This document shows, one piece after another, positions 23,164 through 32,076 of a DNA stretch of 42,224 nt; within the stretch, counting starts at the first letter, position 1, and each line of letters begins with the position of its first letter. This stretch comes from an uncultured Blautia sp. Lineage in GTDB: Bacteria > Bacillota > Clostridia > Lachnospirales > Lachnospiraceae. The position numbers and the translations under genes are program-made. Under the pieces are notes generated by a model, which saw nothing but the letters and a program-made list of their open reading frames with translations, searched no databases and was not told where the DNA came from. The stretch spans positions 1-42,224 of the forward strand of contig NZ_CANTKB010000026.1 of assembly GCF_947654165.1 (NCBI RefSeq), given 5' to 3'.

Positions 23164-24261
23164 ATGAAACATGTACAATTGATGATAAAACCGGCATCCT
23201 CAAACTGTAACTTGAGATGCAGTTACTGTTTTTACGAAGATGAGTGTAAAAACAGGGAAGTTCATTCCTACGGGTTTATGAAGGAAGAAGTATTGGAGAC
23301 CGTGGTGAGAAAGGCATTGGATGCAGCAGAGCTGTCCTGTACCTTCGGATTTCAGGGGGGAGAGCCTACCTTAGCAGGTCTTGATTTTTTTCGCACATTG
23401 ATTCGTTATGTGCAGCAGTATAAAAAGGCAGAAACAAAGGTGAATTTTTGCCTTCAGACAAATGGAACGCTGCTGAATGAGGAGTGGGGAGATTTTTTAA
23501 AGGAGCACCATTTCCTGGTAGGGATTTCCCTGGATGGGACTAAGGATATCCATGATAAAAACCGCAGGGACGGAAGTGGAAAAGAAACCTTTCAGCGAAT
23601 CTTAAAAAATGCCAGAATGCTCATGAAAAAAGGGGTGGATGTGAATATTCTCTGTGTACTTACCAAACAGAGTGCAAAGAAGATTACTTCTATTTATACC
23701 TATCTGAAGAAAGAAGGATTTTATTATCACCAGTATATTCCCTGTCTCGATCCATTGGGAGAGGAACGGGGACAACATCCCTGGTCTCTGACTCCTGAGG
23801 CTTATGAAAGAGCACTGAAGGATTTGTTTGATCTATGGTTTGAGGATATCCGCAAAGGCTGTATGGTTTCTGTGCGTGAATTTGATAACTGGCTGTCCGT
23901 GCTGAAAGGATACCCTCCGGAGTCTTGTGCACAGACAGGGAGATGTTCCATGCAGAATATCGTGGAGGCAAACGGAGATATTTTTCCGTGTGATTTTTAT
24001 GTGTTGGATGAGCATCGGATTGGAAATATTCAGGATAAAGAATTTCAGTTTTTTGAAGGGGTTCCAACAGAAAAACCGTTCTTTCAGGAAGGAATGAAGC
24101 GAGGGGAAGAATGTAAAGCCTGCAAATGGTATCCGCTTTGCAGAGGCGGATGTAAGCGTGACTATACAGAGGACGGCAGGAATTATTTCTGTTCTGCTTA
24201 CTGCGGATTTTTTGCTTATGCCATTGAACGGATGGAATGGATCGCACGGTATCTGATGTAA
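23164..24261 (+). CDS. Radical SAM/SPASM protein, anaerobic sulfatase-maturating enzyme type
   Basis: 365 residues. The radical SAM cluster motif is C15-x3-C19-x2-C22 (CNLRCSYC), followed by QGGEPTLAG and LQTNGTLL. The C-terminal half has the SPASM cysteines: CAQTGRCSMQNIVEANGDIF, PCDFYVLDEHRIGNI with the Asp that acts as base in anSMEs, then CKACKWYPLCRGGC and CSAYC. Such enzymes oxidise a Cys or Ser of a type I sulfatase to formylglycine. No sulfatase is encoded in this window, so it would act on targets elsewhere. An alternative is a peptide-modifying SPASM enzyme, but no precursor peptide is seen. Confidence 0.85.
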   Translation: MKHVQLMIKPASSNCNLRCSYCFYEDECKNREVHSYGFMKEEVLETVVRKALDAAELSCTFGFQGGEPTLAGLDFFRTLIRYVQQYKKAETKVNFCLQTNGTLLNEEWGDFLKEHHFLVGISLDGTKDIHDKNRRDGSGKETFQRILKNARMLMKKGVDVNILCVLTKQSAKKITSIYTYLKKEGFYYHQYIPCLDPLGEERGQHPWSLTPEAYERALKDLFDLWFEDIRKGCMVSVREFDNWLSVLKGYPPESCAQTGRCSMQNIVEANGDIFPCDFYVLDEHRIGNIQDKEFQFFEGVPTEKPFFQEGMKRGEECKACKWYPLCRGGCKRDYTEDGRNYFCSAYCGFFAYAIERMEWIARYLM

Positions 24262-24282
24262 AAAAAATTCTTTAAAAGATAC

Positions 24283-24311
24283 TTGAATAATAAATAGAAA
24301 AGTGATAGAGT
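24283..24311 (+). promoter_or_regulatory. galE promoter
   Basis: TTGAAT (24283-24288), 17-bp spacer, TAGAGT (24306-24311), leaving a leader of about 65 bp. Confidence 0.6.
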
Positions 24312-24382
24312 ATAAATAAACATAAAATATGTTTTAAAACATGAAACATAAAATATATTACATTCTCAAAGGAGGAAGACAA

Positions 24383-25399
24383 ATGGCAATTTTAGTAACA
24401 GGCGGAGCTGGTTATATCGGAAGCCATACCGTAGTAGAACTTCAGAATGCTGGGTATGAGGTGGTGGTTCTTGACAACCTTTCTAATGCGAGTGAAAAAT
24501 CTCTGGAGAGAGTTGAAAAGATTACAGGGAAACCGGTAAAATTCTACAAAGCGGATATTTTAGACAGAGAAGCACTGAATGAGATCTTTGATAAAGAATC
24601 CATTGACTCCTGTATCCATTTCGCAGGATTAAAGGCAGTAGGGGAGTCTGTAGCAAAACCGTGGGAATATTATGAGAATAACATTGCAGGGACTCTGACT
24701 TTGGTTGATGTTATGAGACAGCATGGAGTGAAGAATATCATCTTCTCCTCCTCAGCGACCGTTTACGGAGATCCGGCCTTTGTTCCTATTACAGAAGAGT
24801 GTCCAAAGGGACAGTGTACCAATCCATACGGATGGACGAAGTCTATGTTGGAGCAGATTTTATCTGATATCCAGAAAGCAGATCAGGAATGGAATGTAGT
24901 ATTATTAAGATATTTCAACCCTATCGGTGCACATAAGAGCGGAACGATCGGGGAAAATCCAAATGGTATTCCAAATAACCTGATGCCATATATCACCCAG
25001 GTGGCAGTAGGAAAACTGAAAGAATTGGGAGTGTTTGGAAATGACTATGATACTCCGGACGGAACAGGAGTAAGAGATTATATCCATGTAGTTGACCTGG
25101 CAAAAGGCCATGTAAAAGCACTGAAGAAAATCGAAGAAAAAGCAGGACTGAAAGTATATAATCTTGGAACCGGAAATGGCTACAGTGTTCTGGATATTGT
25201 GAAGAATTTTGAGAAAGCGACAGGGGTGAAAATTCCTTATGTAATCAAAGAACGTCGTCCGGGTGATATTGCAACCTGTTATGCCAGTGCAGAAAAAGCA
25301 GAGAAAGAACTGGGATGGAAGGCAGAATTCGGAATTAAGGAAATGTGTGAGGACTCCTGGAGATGGCAGTCCAACAATCCAAACGGATACGAAGCATAA
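24383..25399 (+). CDS. galE: UDP-glucose 4-epimerase
   Basis: 338 residues, standard GalE length. It interconverts UDP-glucose and UDP-galactose (and possibly the N-acetyl forms) using bound NAD+. Rossmann GGAGYIG at 7-13, catalytic Ser123/Ser124 in FSSSATVYG, Tyr149-x3-Lys153 (YGWTK), and the RYFNPIGAHKSG substrate-binding segment. ATG 24383 follows AAAGGAGGAAG at about 8 bp; an in-frame ATG further upstream (24341) has no RBS. It is a single-gene unit between its own promoter and the terminator at 25419. It supplies sugar nucleotides for galactose use and envelope polysaccharide. Confidence 0.95.
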   Translation: MAILVTGGAGYIGSHTVVELQNAGYEVVVLDNLSNASEKSLERVEKITGKPVKFYKADILDREALNEIFDKESIDSCIHFAGLKAVGESVAKPWEYYENNIAGTLTLVDVMRQHGVKNIIFSSSATVYGDPAFVPITEECPKGQCTNPYGWTKSMLEQILSDIQKADQEWNVVLLRYFNPIGAHKSGTIGENPNGIPNNLMPYITQVAVGKLKELGVFGNDYDTPDGTGVRDYIHVVDLAKGHVKALKKIEEKAGLKVYNLGTGNGYSVLDIVKNFEKATGVKIPYVIKERRPGDIATCYASAEKAEKELGWKAEFGIKEMCEDSWRWQSNNPNGYEA

Positions 25400-25418
25400 G
25401 AAGTAAATAAGAATCAAT

Positions 25419-25458
25419 AAAAAATGGTGGGCAGAGAAGTTTCTGCACCACCATTTTT
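25419..25458. terminator. Bidirectional terminator between galE and the DUF1846 gene
   Basis: AAAAATGGTGG (25420-25430) pairs with CCACCATTTTT (25448-25458), extended inside by GCAGA/TCTGC. A- and T-runs flank both sides. Confidence 0.88.
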
Positions 25459-25473
25459 CTGTCACAGGAAAGC

Positions 25474-26952
25474 TTAATACAGTTTTTTATGCTCGTAAAT
25501 CGGTTCTGTTGTAAGCTGTACTCCCAGTTTTTTGAAGGTTTTCTTATCGACAGCGGACAGCATGACCGTGGAGTGGACCTGACAGCCTTTCAGCTTCGGA
25601 AGCTGTTCCAGAGCTTTTTTTGCCACATCGCTGGTGGCAGCACTGCTGGAGAGAGCAATGAGAACTTCGTCTGTATGAAGTCTCGGGTTTTTGCTTCCGA
25701 GATACTCGGTCTTCAGCTTCTGGATCGGTTCAATGGAAGCCGGTGAAATCACATGCAGTGCATGAGGAATTCCTGCCAGTTCTTTTAACGTGTTCAGCAA
25801 AAGAGCTGCAGAAGCACCTAAAAGATCAGAGGTCTTTCCGGTAAGGAGTCTTCCGTCTTCCAGTTCTATAGCAGCAGCCGGAGCACCTCCGGTCTGCTCT
25901 GCACGTTCTCTGGCAGCGACAGTTACCTTACGGTCTTCTGTGGAGATACCGGCCTGTTTCATAAGAAGCTCCAGTTTATAGACCTCTTCGTCAGAACGTT
26001 TTTCGTCCAGACGTCCGGTTACCGCCTCGTAGTATCTGCGTATGATTTCCTGCTTGGAAGCTTCCCGGCAGACTGCATCATCCACAATGCAATTGCCAAC
26101 CATGTTTACACCCATATCAGTTGGGGACTGATACGCACATTTGCCGAAGATCTTTTCGAAAATTGCACTGAGGACCGGGAAGATTTCCACATCACGGTTA
26201 TAATTAACGGTAGTTTTGCCGTAGGCTTCCAGATGGAACGGGTCGATCATATTAACATCATTTAAGTCTGCTGTGGCAGCCTCATATGCCAGGTTGACGG
26301 GATGTTTCAGCGGAATATTCCAGATCGGGAACGTTTCGAATTTGGCATATCCGGCATGTACACCTCTCTTGTGTTCGTGATAAAGCTGAGAAAGACAGGT
26401 AGCCATCTTACCGCTTCCAGGGCCGGGTGCAGTCACAACGACCAGGGGACGTGTGGTTTTAATATATTCATTTTTTCCAAAGCCTTCATCACTGACAATG
26501 AAAGGAATGTTGCTGGGATATCCGGCGATAGGATAATGAATATAGGTTCGGATACCAAGATTTTCCAATTTGGTTTTGAATGCGTTTGCGCCGTTTTGTC
26601 CTGTATATTGTGTTATAACAACACTGCCCACATAAAAGCCCCGGGACTTAAAAGATTCTATAAGACGGAGTACATCGATATCGTAGGTGATTCCAAGATC
26701 CCCGCGGACTTTATTTTTTTCAATGTCTCCTGCACTGATGACAATGACGATTTCCGCATGATCGGAAAGCTGCATCAGCATTTTTAATTTGCTGTCCGGG
26801 GCGAATCCAGGCAGTACCCTGGAGGCATGGTAATCATCAAAAAGTTTTCCGCCGAATTCTAGGTAGAGTTTATTATCAAACTGATTAATGCGTTCTTTGA
26901 TATGTTCAGACTGCATGGATAAATATTTCTCATTATCAAATCCTATTTTCAT
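25474..26952 (-). CDS. DUF1846 domain-containing protein
   Basis: 492 residues, full family length. It has a P-loop-like APGPGSGKMATCLSQ near residue 175 and conserved segments MKIGFDNEKYLSMQSEHIKE at the start, FGGKLFDDYHASRVLPGF and YQSPTDMGVNMVGNCI. DUF1846 proteins are common in Firmicutes; a structure is known but the reaction is not. The fold suggests nucleotide-dependent chemistry. AAAGGGG lies upstream of its ATG on the minus strand. It is a single-gene unit, divergent from ftsH, with a 12-bp palindrome TTAGTATACTAA at 27015-27026 in the shared upstream region. Confidence 0.9.
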   Translation of the reverse strand: MKIGFDNEKYLSMQSEHIKERINQFDNKLYLEFGGKLFDDYHASRVLPGFAPDSKLKMLMQLSDHAEIVIVISAGDIEKNKVRGDLGITYDIDVLRLIESFKSRGFYVGSVVITQYTGQNGANAFKTKLENLGIRTYIHYPIAGYPSNIPFIVSDEGFGKNEYIKTTRPLVVVTAPGPGSGKMATCLSQLYHEHKRGVHAGYAKFETFPIWNIPLKHPVNLAYEAATADLNDVNMIDPFHLEAYGKTTVNYNRDVEIFPVLSAIFEKIFGKCAYQSPTDMGVNMVGNCIVDDAVCREASKQEIIRRYYEAVTGRLDEKRSDEEVYKLELLMKQAGISTEDRKVTVAARERAEQTGGAPAAAIELEDGRLLTGKTSDLLGASAALLLNTLKELAGIPHALHVISPASIEPIQKLKTEYLGSKNPRLHTDEVLIALSSSAATSDVAKKALEQLPKLKGCQVHSTVMLSAVDKKTFKKLGVQLTTEPIYEHKKLY

Positions 26953-27136
26953 GTTCTATAATGCCCCTTTTCGTTTTTATTGTTGATTTTATTATTTGCA
27001 ACCAATACAGTAACTTAGTATACTAAAAAGCTGGCAGGAATTCCAGTGGTAAGATTAAAAATCTTATATTTTGTACAGATTCTACAGATTTTTACAAAAC
27101 TTTAATAAATGTGTTCGGTTTTTCACAATCTAATAG

Positions 27137-27165
27137 TTGATTTATAATGGGGTAATCTTTATAAT
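27137..27165 (+). promoter_or_regulatory. ftsH promoter
   Basis: TTGATT (27137-27142), 17-bp spacer, perfect TATAAT (27160-27165). A second TATAAT at 27143-27148 lies inside the spacer and could act as an alternative -10. Confidence 0.7.
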
Positions 27166-27192
27166 AGAGAAGATAACGTGAGGAGGAGAGAA

Positions 27193-29103
27193 ATGGATCA
27201 AAATCAAAATCAGAATAATGGACCTAGAAACGATGGTCCTAAGAATAAACAATCTTTGCTGGTGATCCTGATCTGTATTATCATAAGCCTGGTGATGGTG
27301 AATCTGCTTGGAAGAATGAGCAAGGGTATGACCAGCGAGGTGGAGTACAGTGAATTTATTGAAATGCTGGATAAAGGCGAGGTAGAAAGTGTCAGTTTAA
27401 AAGCAGATACTTTGACGGTAACTTTGAAAAAGCAGAAGAAGATGGGAAGCCCCACAACCATATATACTACGCTTATGGAAGATTCCAGTGAGCTGGTTAA
27501 GAGACTGGAAAAAGCGGGAGTAGAGAAGTTTAACAGAGAAAAACAGGATGTGGTTTCTGAAGTTCTCTACACACTTCTCAGTATGGTGGTATCGGTTGTC
27601 GTGATGGTTACCCTTATGAGTTTTCTTTTCAGAAGGATGAATAAGAATGGCGGTATGATGGGAGGCGTTGGAAAAAGCAAAGCCAAAGCCTATGTGCAGA
27701 AGGAGACGGGAATCACATTTAAAGATGTGGCCGGGCAGGATGAGGCGAAGGAATCCCTTCAGGAAGTAGTAGACTTCCTTCATAACCCGGTGAAATATAC
27801 AACCATTGGTGCAAAACTGCCAAAGGGTGCTTTGTTAGTAGGACCTCCGGGAACCGGTAAGACCTTGCTTGCAAAGGCTGTTGCAGGAGAAGCACATGTG
27901 CCGTTCTTCTCTCTGTCAGGCTCAGATTTTGTAGAGATGTTTGTCGGTGTGGGTGCTTCCCGTGTGCGAGACCTGTTTGAAGAAGCGAAGAAAAATGCAC
28001 CATGTATTATTTTCATTGATGAGGTAGATGCTATCGGTAAAAGCCGTGATGCCAGATATGGCGGAAATGATGAAAGAGAGCAGACCCTGAACCAGCTTCT
28101 GGCAGAAATGGATGGGTTTGATACTTCCAAGGGACTTTTGATCTTAGCAGCAACGAACCGTCCAGAAGTACTAGACCCGGCACTGCTGCGTCCCGGCAGA
28201 TTCGACAGAAGAGTTATTGTAGACCGCCCGGATTTGAAGGGAAGAGTCAATATTCTTAAAGTACATGCAAAAAATGTGGCTTTAGATGAGAGTGTGGATT
28301 TAGAAGGAATTGCTCTGGCAACATCCGGAGCGGTGGGTTCTGACCTGGCAAATATGATCAATGAGGCAGCAATCCTGGCTGTAAAAAATGGCAGAAAGGC
28401 AGTATCTCAGAAAGACTTGCTGGAGGCTGTGGAAGTAGTTCTGGTAGGTAAAGAGAAAAAAGACCGTATTCTCAGTCAGGAAGAGCGGAAAATTGTTTCC
28501 TATCACGAAGTTGGCCATGCACTGGTAAGTGCTCTGCAAAAAGATTCTGAGCCGGTTCAGAAGATTACCATTGTGCCGAGAACCATGGGGGCTCTCGGAT
28601 ATGTCATGCATGTTCCTGAGGAAGAGAAGTTCCTGAATACCAGAAAAGAACTGGAAGCAATGCTGGTTGGATATCTGGGAGGCCGTGCAGCCGAAGAACT
28701 GGTATTTGATACGGTAACAACCGGTGCAGCCAATGATATTGAGCAGGCAACAAAGGTTGCCCGTGCGATGATTACCCAGTATGGTATGTCAGACCGGTTT
28801 GGTCTTATGGGGCTGGCAGAGACACAGAGCCAGTATCTGGACGGAAGAACGGTACTGAACTGCGGAGATGCCACAGCAACAGAGATTGACCATGAAGTTA
28901 TGAAGCTGTTGAAGAAATCATATGATGAGGCAAAACGTCTTCTCAGTGAAAACAGGGAAGTAATGGACAAGATTGCAGGATTCCTGATTCAGAAAGAAAC
29001 TATCACAGGAAAAGAATTCATGAAGATTTTCCGTGAAGCAAAAGGAATCAAAGAGCCGGAGATTCAGGATGCAATAGAACAGAAGAATGAAATTGTAGAA
29101 TAA
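27193..29103 (+). CDS. ftsH: ATP-dependent zinc metalloprotease FtsH
   Basis: 636 residues. Two N-terminal membrane helices (about 22-40 and 118-138) flank a small external domain. The AAA+ module has Walker A GPPGTGKT at 217-224, Walker B IIFIDEVDAIG and the second region of homology RPGRFDRR. The protease has HEVGH with His438 as a zinc ligand. It forms membrane hexamers degrading misfolded membrane proteins and regulatory substrates. ATG 27193 follows GGAGGAGAG; a GTG at 27178 in frame overlaps that RBS and is rejected. The N-terminus is unusually rich in Asn and Gln (MDQNQNQNNGPRNDGPKNKQ). Confidence 0.97.
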   Translation: MDQNQNQNNGPRNDGPKNKQSLLVILICIIISLVMVNLLGRMSKGMTSEVEYSEFIEMLDKGEVESVSLKADTLTVTLKKQKKMGSPTTIYTTLMEDSSELVKRLEKAGVEKFNREKQDVVSEVLYTLLSMVVSVVVMVTLMSFLFRRMNKNGGMMGGVGKSKAKAYVQKETGITFKDVAGQDEAKESLQEVVDFLHNPVKYTTIGAKLPKGALLVGPPGTGKTLLAKAVAGEAHVPFFSLSGSDFVEMFVGVGASRVRDLFEEAKKNAPCIIFIDEVDAIGKSRDARYGGNDEREQTLNQLLAEMDGFDTSKGLLILAATNRPEVLDPALLRPGRFDRRVIVDRPDLKGRVNILKVHAKNVALDESVDLEGIALATSGAVGSDLANMINEAAILAVKNGRKAVSQKDLLEAVEVVLVGKEKKDRILSQEERKIVSYHEVGHALVSALQKDSEPVQKITIVPRTMGALGYVMHVPEEEKFLNTRKELEAMLVGYLGGRAAEELVFDTVTTGAANDIEQATKVARAMITQYGMSDRFGLMGLAETQSQYLDGRTVLNCGDATATEIDHEVMKLLKKSYDEAKRLLSENREVMDKIAGFLIQKETITGKEFMKIFREAKGIKEPEIQDAIEQKNEIVE

Positions 29104-29121
29104 ATCAGAATATGTTAAAAT

Positions 29122-29158
29122 AAAAGAGACTGTTTTGTGTAGCAGTCTCTTTTGTTTT
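29122..29158 (+). terminator. ftsH terminator
   Basis: AAAAGAGACTG (29122-29132) pairs perfectly with CAGTCTCTTTT (29143-29153), followed by a T-rich tail. Confidence 0.88.
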
Positions 29159-29195
29159 GGGTGAAATCAAAACTTCAGGAACACAGGAGGAAACC

Positions 29196-31058
29196 ATGTT
29201 TCATATTGAAGAGGAATTAAAAAAACTTCCGTCTTTGCCGGGAGTATATATTATGCACGATAAGCATGATACCATTATTTATGTGGGAAAAGCAATCAGC
29301 CTCAAAAACAGAGTCCGGCAGTATTTCCAGAAAAGCAGGAATCTCGGGATAAAAAAGGAACAGATGGTAGAGCAGATAGAAAGGTTTGAGTATATTGTGA
29401 CAGATTCTGAGCTGGAAGCACTGGTTTTAGAATCAAATCTGATCAAAGAGCACAAGCCGAAATACAATACCATGCTGAAGGATGATAAAAATTATCCGTT
29501 TATCAAGGTGACTACAGGAGAAGAGTTTCCGCGGATTATGACTGCAAGAAGTATGAAGAAGGATAAGTCAAAATATTTCGGACCTTATACCAGTGCAGGT
29601 GCGGTAAAAGATGTCATAGAGCTTACGAGAAAATTATATCACCTCCGTACCTGCAGCAGAGTATTGCCAAGAGATATAGGAAAAGAACGCCCCTGTCTGT
29701 ATTATCACATTAAACAATGTTATGGACCTTGTCAGGGATATGTGTCAAAAGAAGCGTACAAAGAGCAGGTAGATGCCCTGTTGGAGTTCCTGAACGGAAA
29801 CCACAAGACTGTTTTAAAAGACCTGGAAGAAAAAATGTATCAGGCTTCAGAAGAGATGCGGTTTGAAGATGCTGCACAATATCGGGATTTGATACAGAGC
29901 GTGGAAAGAATTGGGGAAAAACAGAAAATCACAGACCATCCAGGGGAAGATAAGGATATCATTGCTATGGCAGAGGAAGGACTGGATGCAGTGGTCCAGG
30001 TATTCTTTGTCCGGGATGGAAAATTGATCGGCCGGGATCATTTTTATATGAAAACAGTACCCGGGGATACCAGATCTATGATTTTATCCAGCTTTTTAAA
30101 ACAGTTTTATGCCGGAACACCCTTTATTCCAAGAGAAATCATGATACAGGATGAAATCGAAGATCAGGACTTGATCGCACAGTGGCTGGAGACCAGAAAA
30201 GGGAAAAAAGTCCGTATTGTGGTTCCGAAGAAAGGAACAAAGGAAAAGCTGGTAGAAATGGCATATCAAAATGCAAAGCTGGTTCTTCGGCAGGATAAAG
30301 AGCGGATTAAGAGAGAAGAGGGCAGAACCATAGGAGCTGTGAAGGAAATTTCGCAATTGCTGGGAATGGAAAATATTAACAGGATAGAGGCATTTGATAT
30401 TTCGAATATCAGTGGGTTTCAGTCGGTTGGCTCTATGATCGTTTATGAAAAAGGAAAACCAAAACGGAGTGATTACAGGAAATTTAGAATAAAAAGTGTG
30501 AAAGGTCCAAATGATTATGCAAGTATGGAGGAAGTGCTCACCAGGCGTTTTGTCCATGGGATGAATGAGCAGGAAGAAAGAGAAAACCGACAGTTAGAAC
30601 AGGATTACGGAAGTTTTACCAGATTTCCGGATCTGATCATGATGGATGGTGGAAGAGGACAGGTCAATATTGCTCTGGAAGTTCTGGCAAAGCTGAACCT
30701 GGATATTCCGGTATGCGGAATGGTGAAAGATGATAAACACCGCACAAGAGGACTGTATTTTCAGAATGAGGAGATTCCTATCGCAAGAGACAGCGAAGGA
30801 TTTAAACTGATTACAAGAATCCAGGACGAGGCTCACCGTTTTGCCATCGAATACCATCGCTCTTTGAGGAGCAAAGGTCAGGTACATTCTGTTCTGGATG
30901 ATATTCCGGGAATCGGCCCTGCCAGAAGAAAAGCTCTGATGAAACATTTTAAGGGGTTAGAGGGCATGAAAGAGGCATCTGTGGAGGAACTCAGCCAGAT
31001 TGAGTCCATGAACGAAAAAGCAGCAAGGCAGGTCTTTGAATTTTTCCACCATTGTTGA
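29196..31058 (+). CDS. uvrC: Excinuclease ABC subunit C
   Basis: 620 residues. The GIY-YIG nuclease (LPSLPGVYIMHD, IIYVGKAISLKNRVRQYF) makes the 3' incision, the CSRVLPRDIGKERPCLYYHI linker has the usual cysteines, a UVR motif follows (residues about 200-235), then the RNase H-like domain making the 5' incision (FDISNISGFQSVGSM, DLIMMDGGRGQVN) and a helix-hairpin-helix end (IPGIGPARRKALMKHF). It acts in nucleotide excision repair with UvrA and UvrB. ATG 29196 is preceded by AGGAGG at about 6 bp. The stop codon overlaps the -35 box of the hprK promoter. Confidence 0.96.
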   Translation: MFHIEEELKKLPSLPGVYIMHDKHDTIIYVGKAISLKNRVRQYFQKSRNLGIKKEQMVEQIERFEYIVTDSELEALVLESNLIKEHKPKYNTMLKDDKNYPFIKVTTGEEFPRIMTARSMKKDKSKYFGPYTSAGAVKDVIELTRKLYHLRTCSRVLPRDIGKERPCLYYHIKQCYGPCQGYVSKEAYKEQVDALLEFLNGNHKTVLKDLEEKMYQASEEMRFEDAAQYRDLIQSVERIGEKQKITDHPGEDKDIIAMAEEGLDAVVQVFFVRDGKLIGRDHFYMKTVPGDTRSMILSSFLKQFYAGTPFIPREIMIQDEIEDQDLIAQWLETRKGKKVRIVVPKKGTKEKLVEMAYQNAKLVLRQDKERIKREEGRTIGAVKEISQLLGMENINRIEAFDISNISGFQSVGSMIVYEKGKPKRSDYRKFRIKSVKGPNDYASMEEVLTRRFVHGMNEQEERENRQLEQDYGSFTRFPDLIMMDGGRGQVNIALEVLAKLNLDIPVCGMVKDDKHRTRGLYFQNEEIPIARDSEGFKLITRIQDEAHRFAIEYHRSLRSKGQVHSVLDDIPGIGPARRKALMKHFKGLEGMKEASVEELSQIESMNEKAARQVFEFFHHC

Positions 31059-31083
31059 ACTTAGGGAGTCCATATGATAGAAT
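31055..31083 (+). promoter_or_regulatory. hprK-glk promoter overlapping the uvrC stop
   Basis: TTGAAC (31055-31060), 17-bp spacer, TAGAAT (31078-31083). The TGA of uvrC is inside the -35 box. Confidence 0.65.
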
Positions 31084-31134
31084 GGAGATAGAAATTTAAG
31101 ACTGGATATCAGCGAAACATAAGGAGAGAGCAAC

Positions 31135-32073
31135 ATGAAAGGTGTAGAACTAAAAAAGATGGTACAGGAACTGAACCTGTACAATAAAACACCGGATATT
31201 GATATTACAGCGATGCGTATCAATACACCGGAAATTAACCGTCCGGCTTTGCAGCTGACAGGCTATTTAGAACATTTCGAAAATGAACGTGTACAGATCA
31301 TCGGTTATGTAGAATATACGTATTTGCTTCACTTAGAGAGAAATGAGAAAATAACAGCCTTTGAACGGTTTGTTTCCAGTAAGATTCCCTGCGTGGTTTT
31401 TACCACTATGACAGAGCCGGACGAGGATATGCTTCAGCTTGCAAAAAAATATAACGTCCCTGTGTTTGTCACAGATAACTCCACATCCGTATTTATGGCA
31501 GAAATCATACGGTGGCTGAATGTACAGCTTGCACCTTGTATTTCAATCCATGGAGTTTTGGTGGATGTATACGGGGAAGGCGTTTTGATCATGGGAGAAA
31601 GCGGCATTGGAAAAAGCGAGGCTGCCCTGGAACTTATTAAACGAGGACATCGTCTTGTCAGCGATGATGTAGTGGAAATCCGCCGTGTCAGTGATGTGAC
31701 CCTGGTTGGTTCGGCACCTGATATCACAAGGCATTTCATCGAGCTGAGAGGAATTGGTATTATAGATGTGAAGATGCTGTTTGGTGTGGAGAGTGTAAAA
31801 GATACACAGTCCATAGATCTGGTTATCAAGCTGGAAGAGTGGAATCGGGACAAGGAATATGACCGTCTTGGAATGGAAGAAGAATATACAGAATTTTTGG
31901 GAAATAAGATTGTATGCCATTCTCTTCCGATTCGTCCCGGACGAAATCTTGCAGTGATCGTTGAATCAGCAGCAGTTAATCACAGACAGAAGAAGATGGG
32001 CTATAATGCAGCACAGGAGTTGTATAGACGTGTGCAGGAAAATATGGCAAAAAAAAGAGAAGAGGGAGAATAA
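31135..32073 (+). CDS. hprK: HPr kinase/phosphorylase
   Basis: 312 residues, typical length. It phosphorylates and dephosphorylates Ser46 of HPr and so sets carbon catabolite repression with CcpA. The C-terminal catalytic domain has the P-loop GESGIGKS at 154-161, the VSDDVVEI segment, and the HprK signature around ELRGIGIIDVKMLFG. RBS AAGGAGAG precedes the ATG. Glucokinase follows after 3 bp with GAGGGAG inside the hprK end, so the two are coupled. The uvrC-hprK-glk order is familiar in Clostridia; murB, which often follows, is absent here. Confidence 0.96.
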   Translation: MKGVELKKMVQELNLYNKTPDIDITAMRINTPEINRPALQLTGYLEHFENERVQIIGYVEYTYLLHLERNEKITAFERFVSSKIPCVVFTTMTEPDEDMLQLAKKYNVPVFVTDNSTSVFMAEIIRWLNVQLAPCISIHGVLVDVYGEGVLIMGESGIGKSEAALELIKRGHRLVSDDVVEIRRVSDVTLVGSAPDITRHFIELRGIGIIDVKMLFGVESVKDTQSIDLVIKLEEWNRDKEYDRLGMEEEYTEFLGNKIVCHSLPIRPGRNLAVIVESAAVNHRQKKMGYNAAQELYRRVQENMAKKREEGE

Positions 32074-32076
32074 AAC

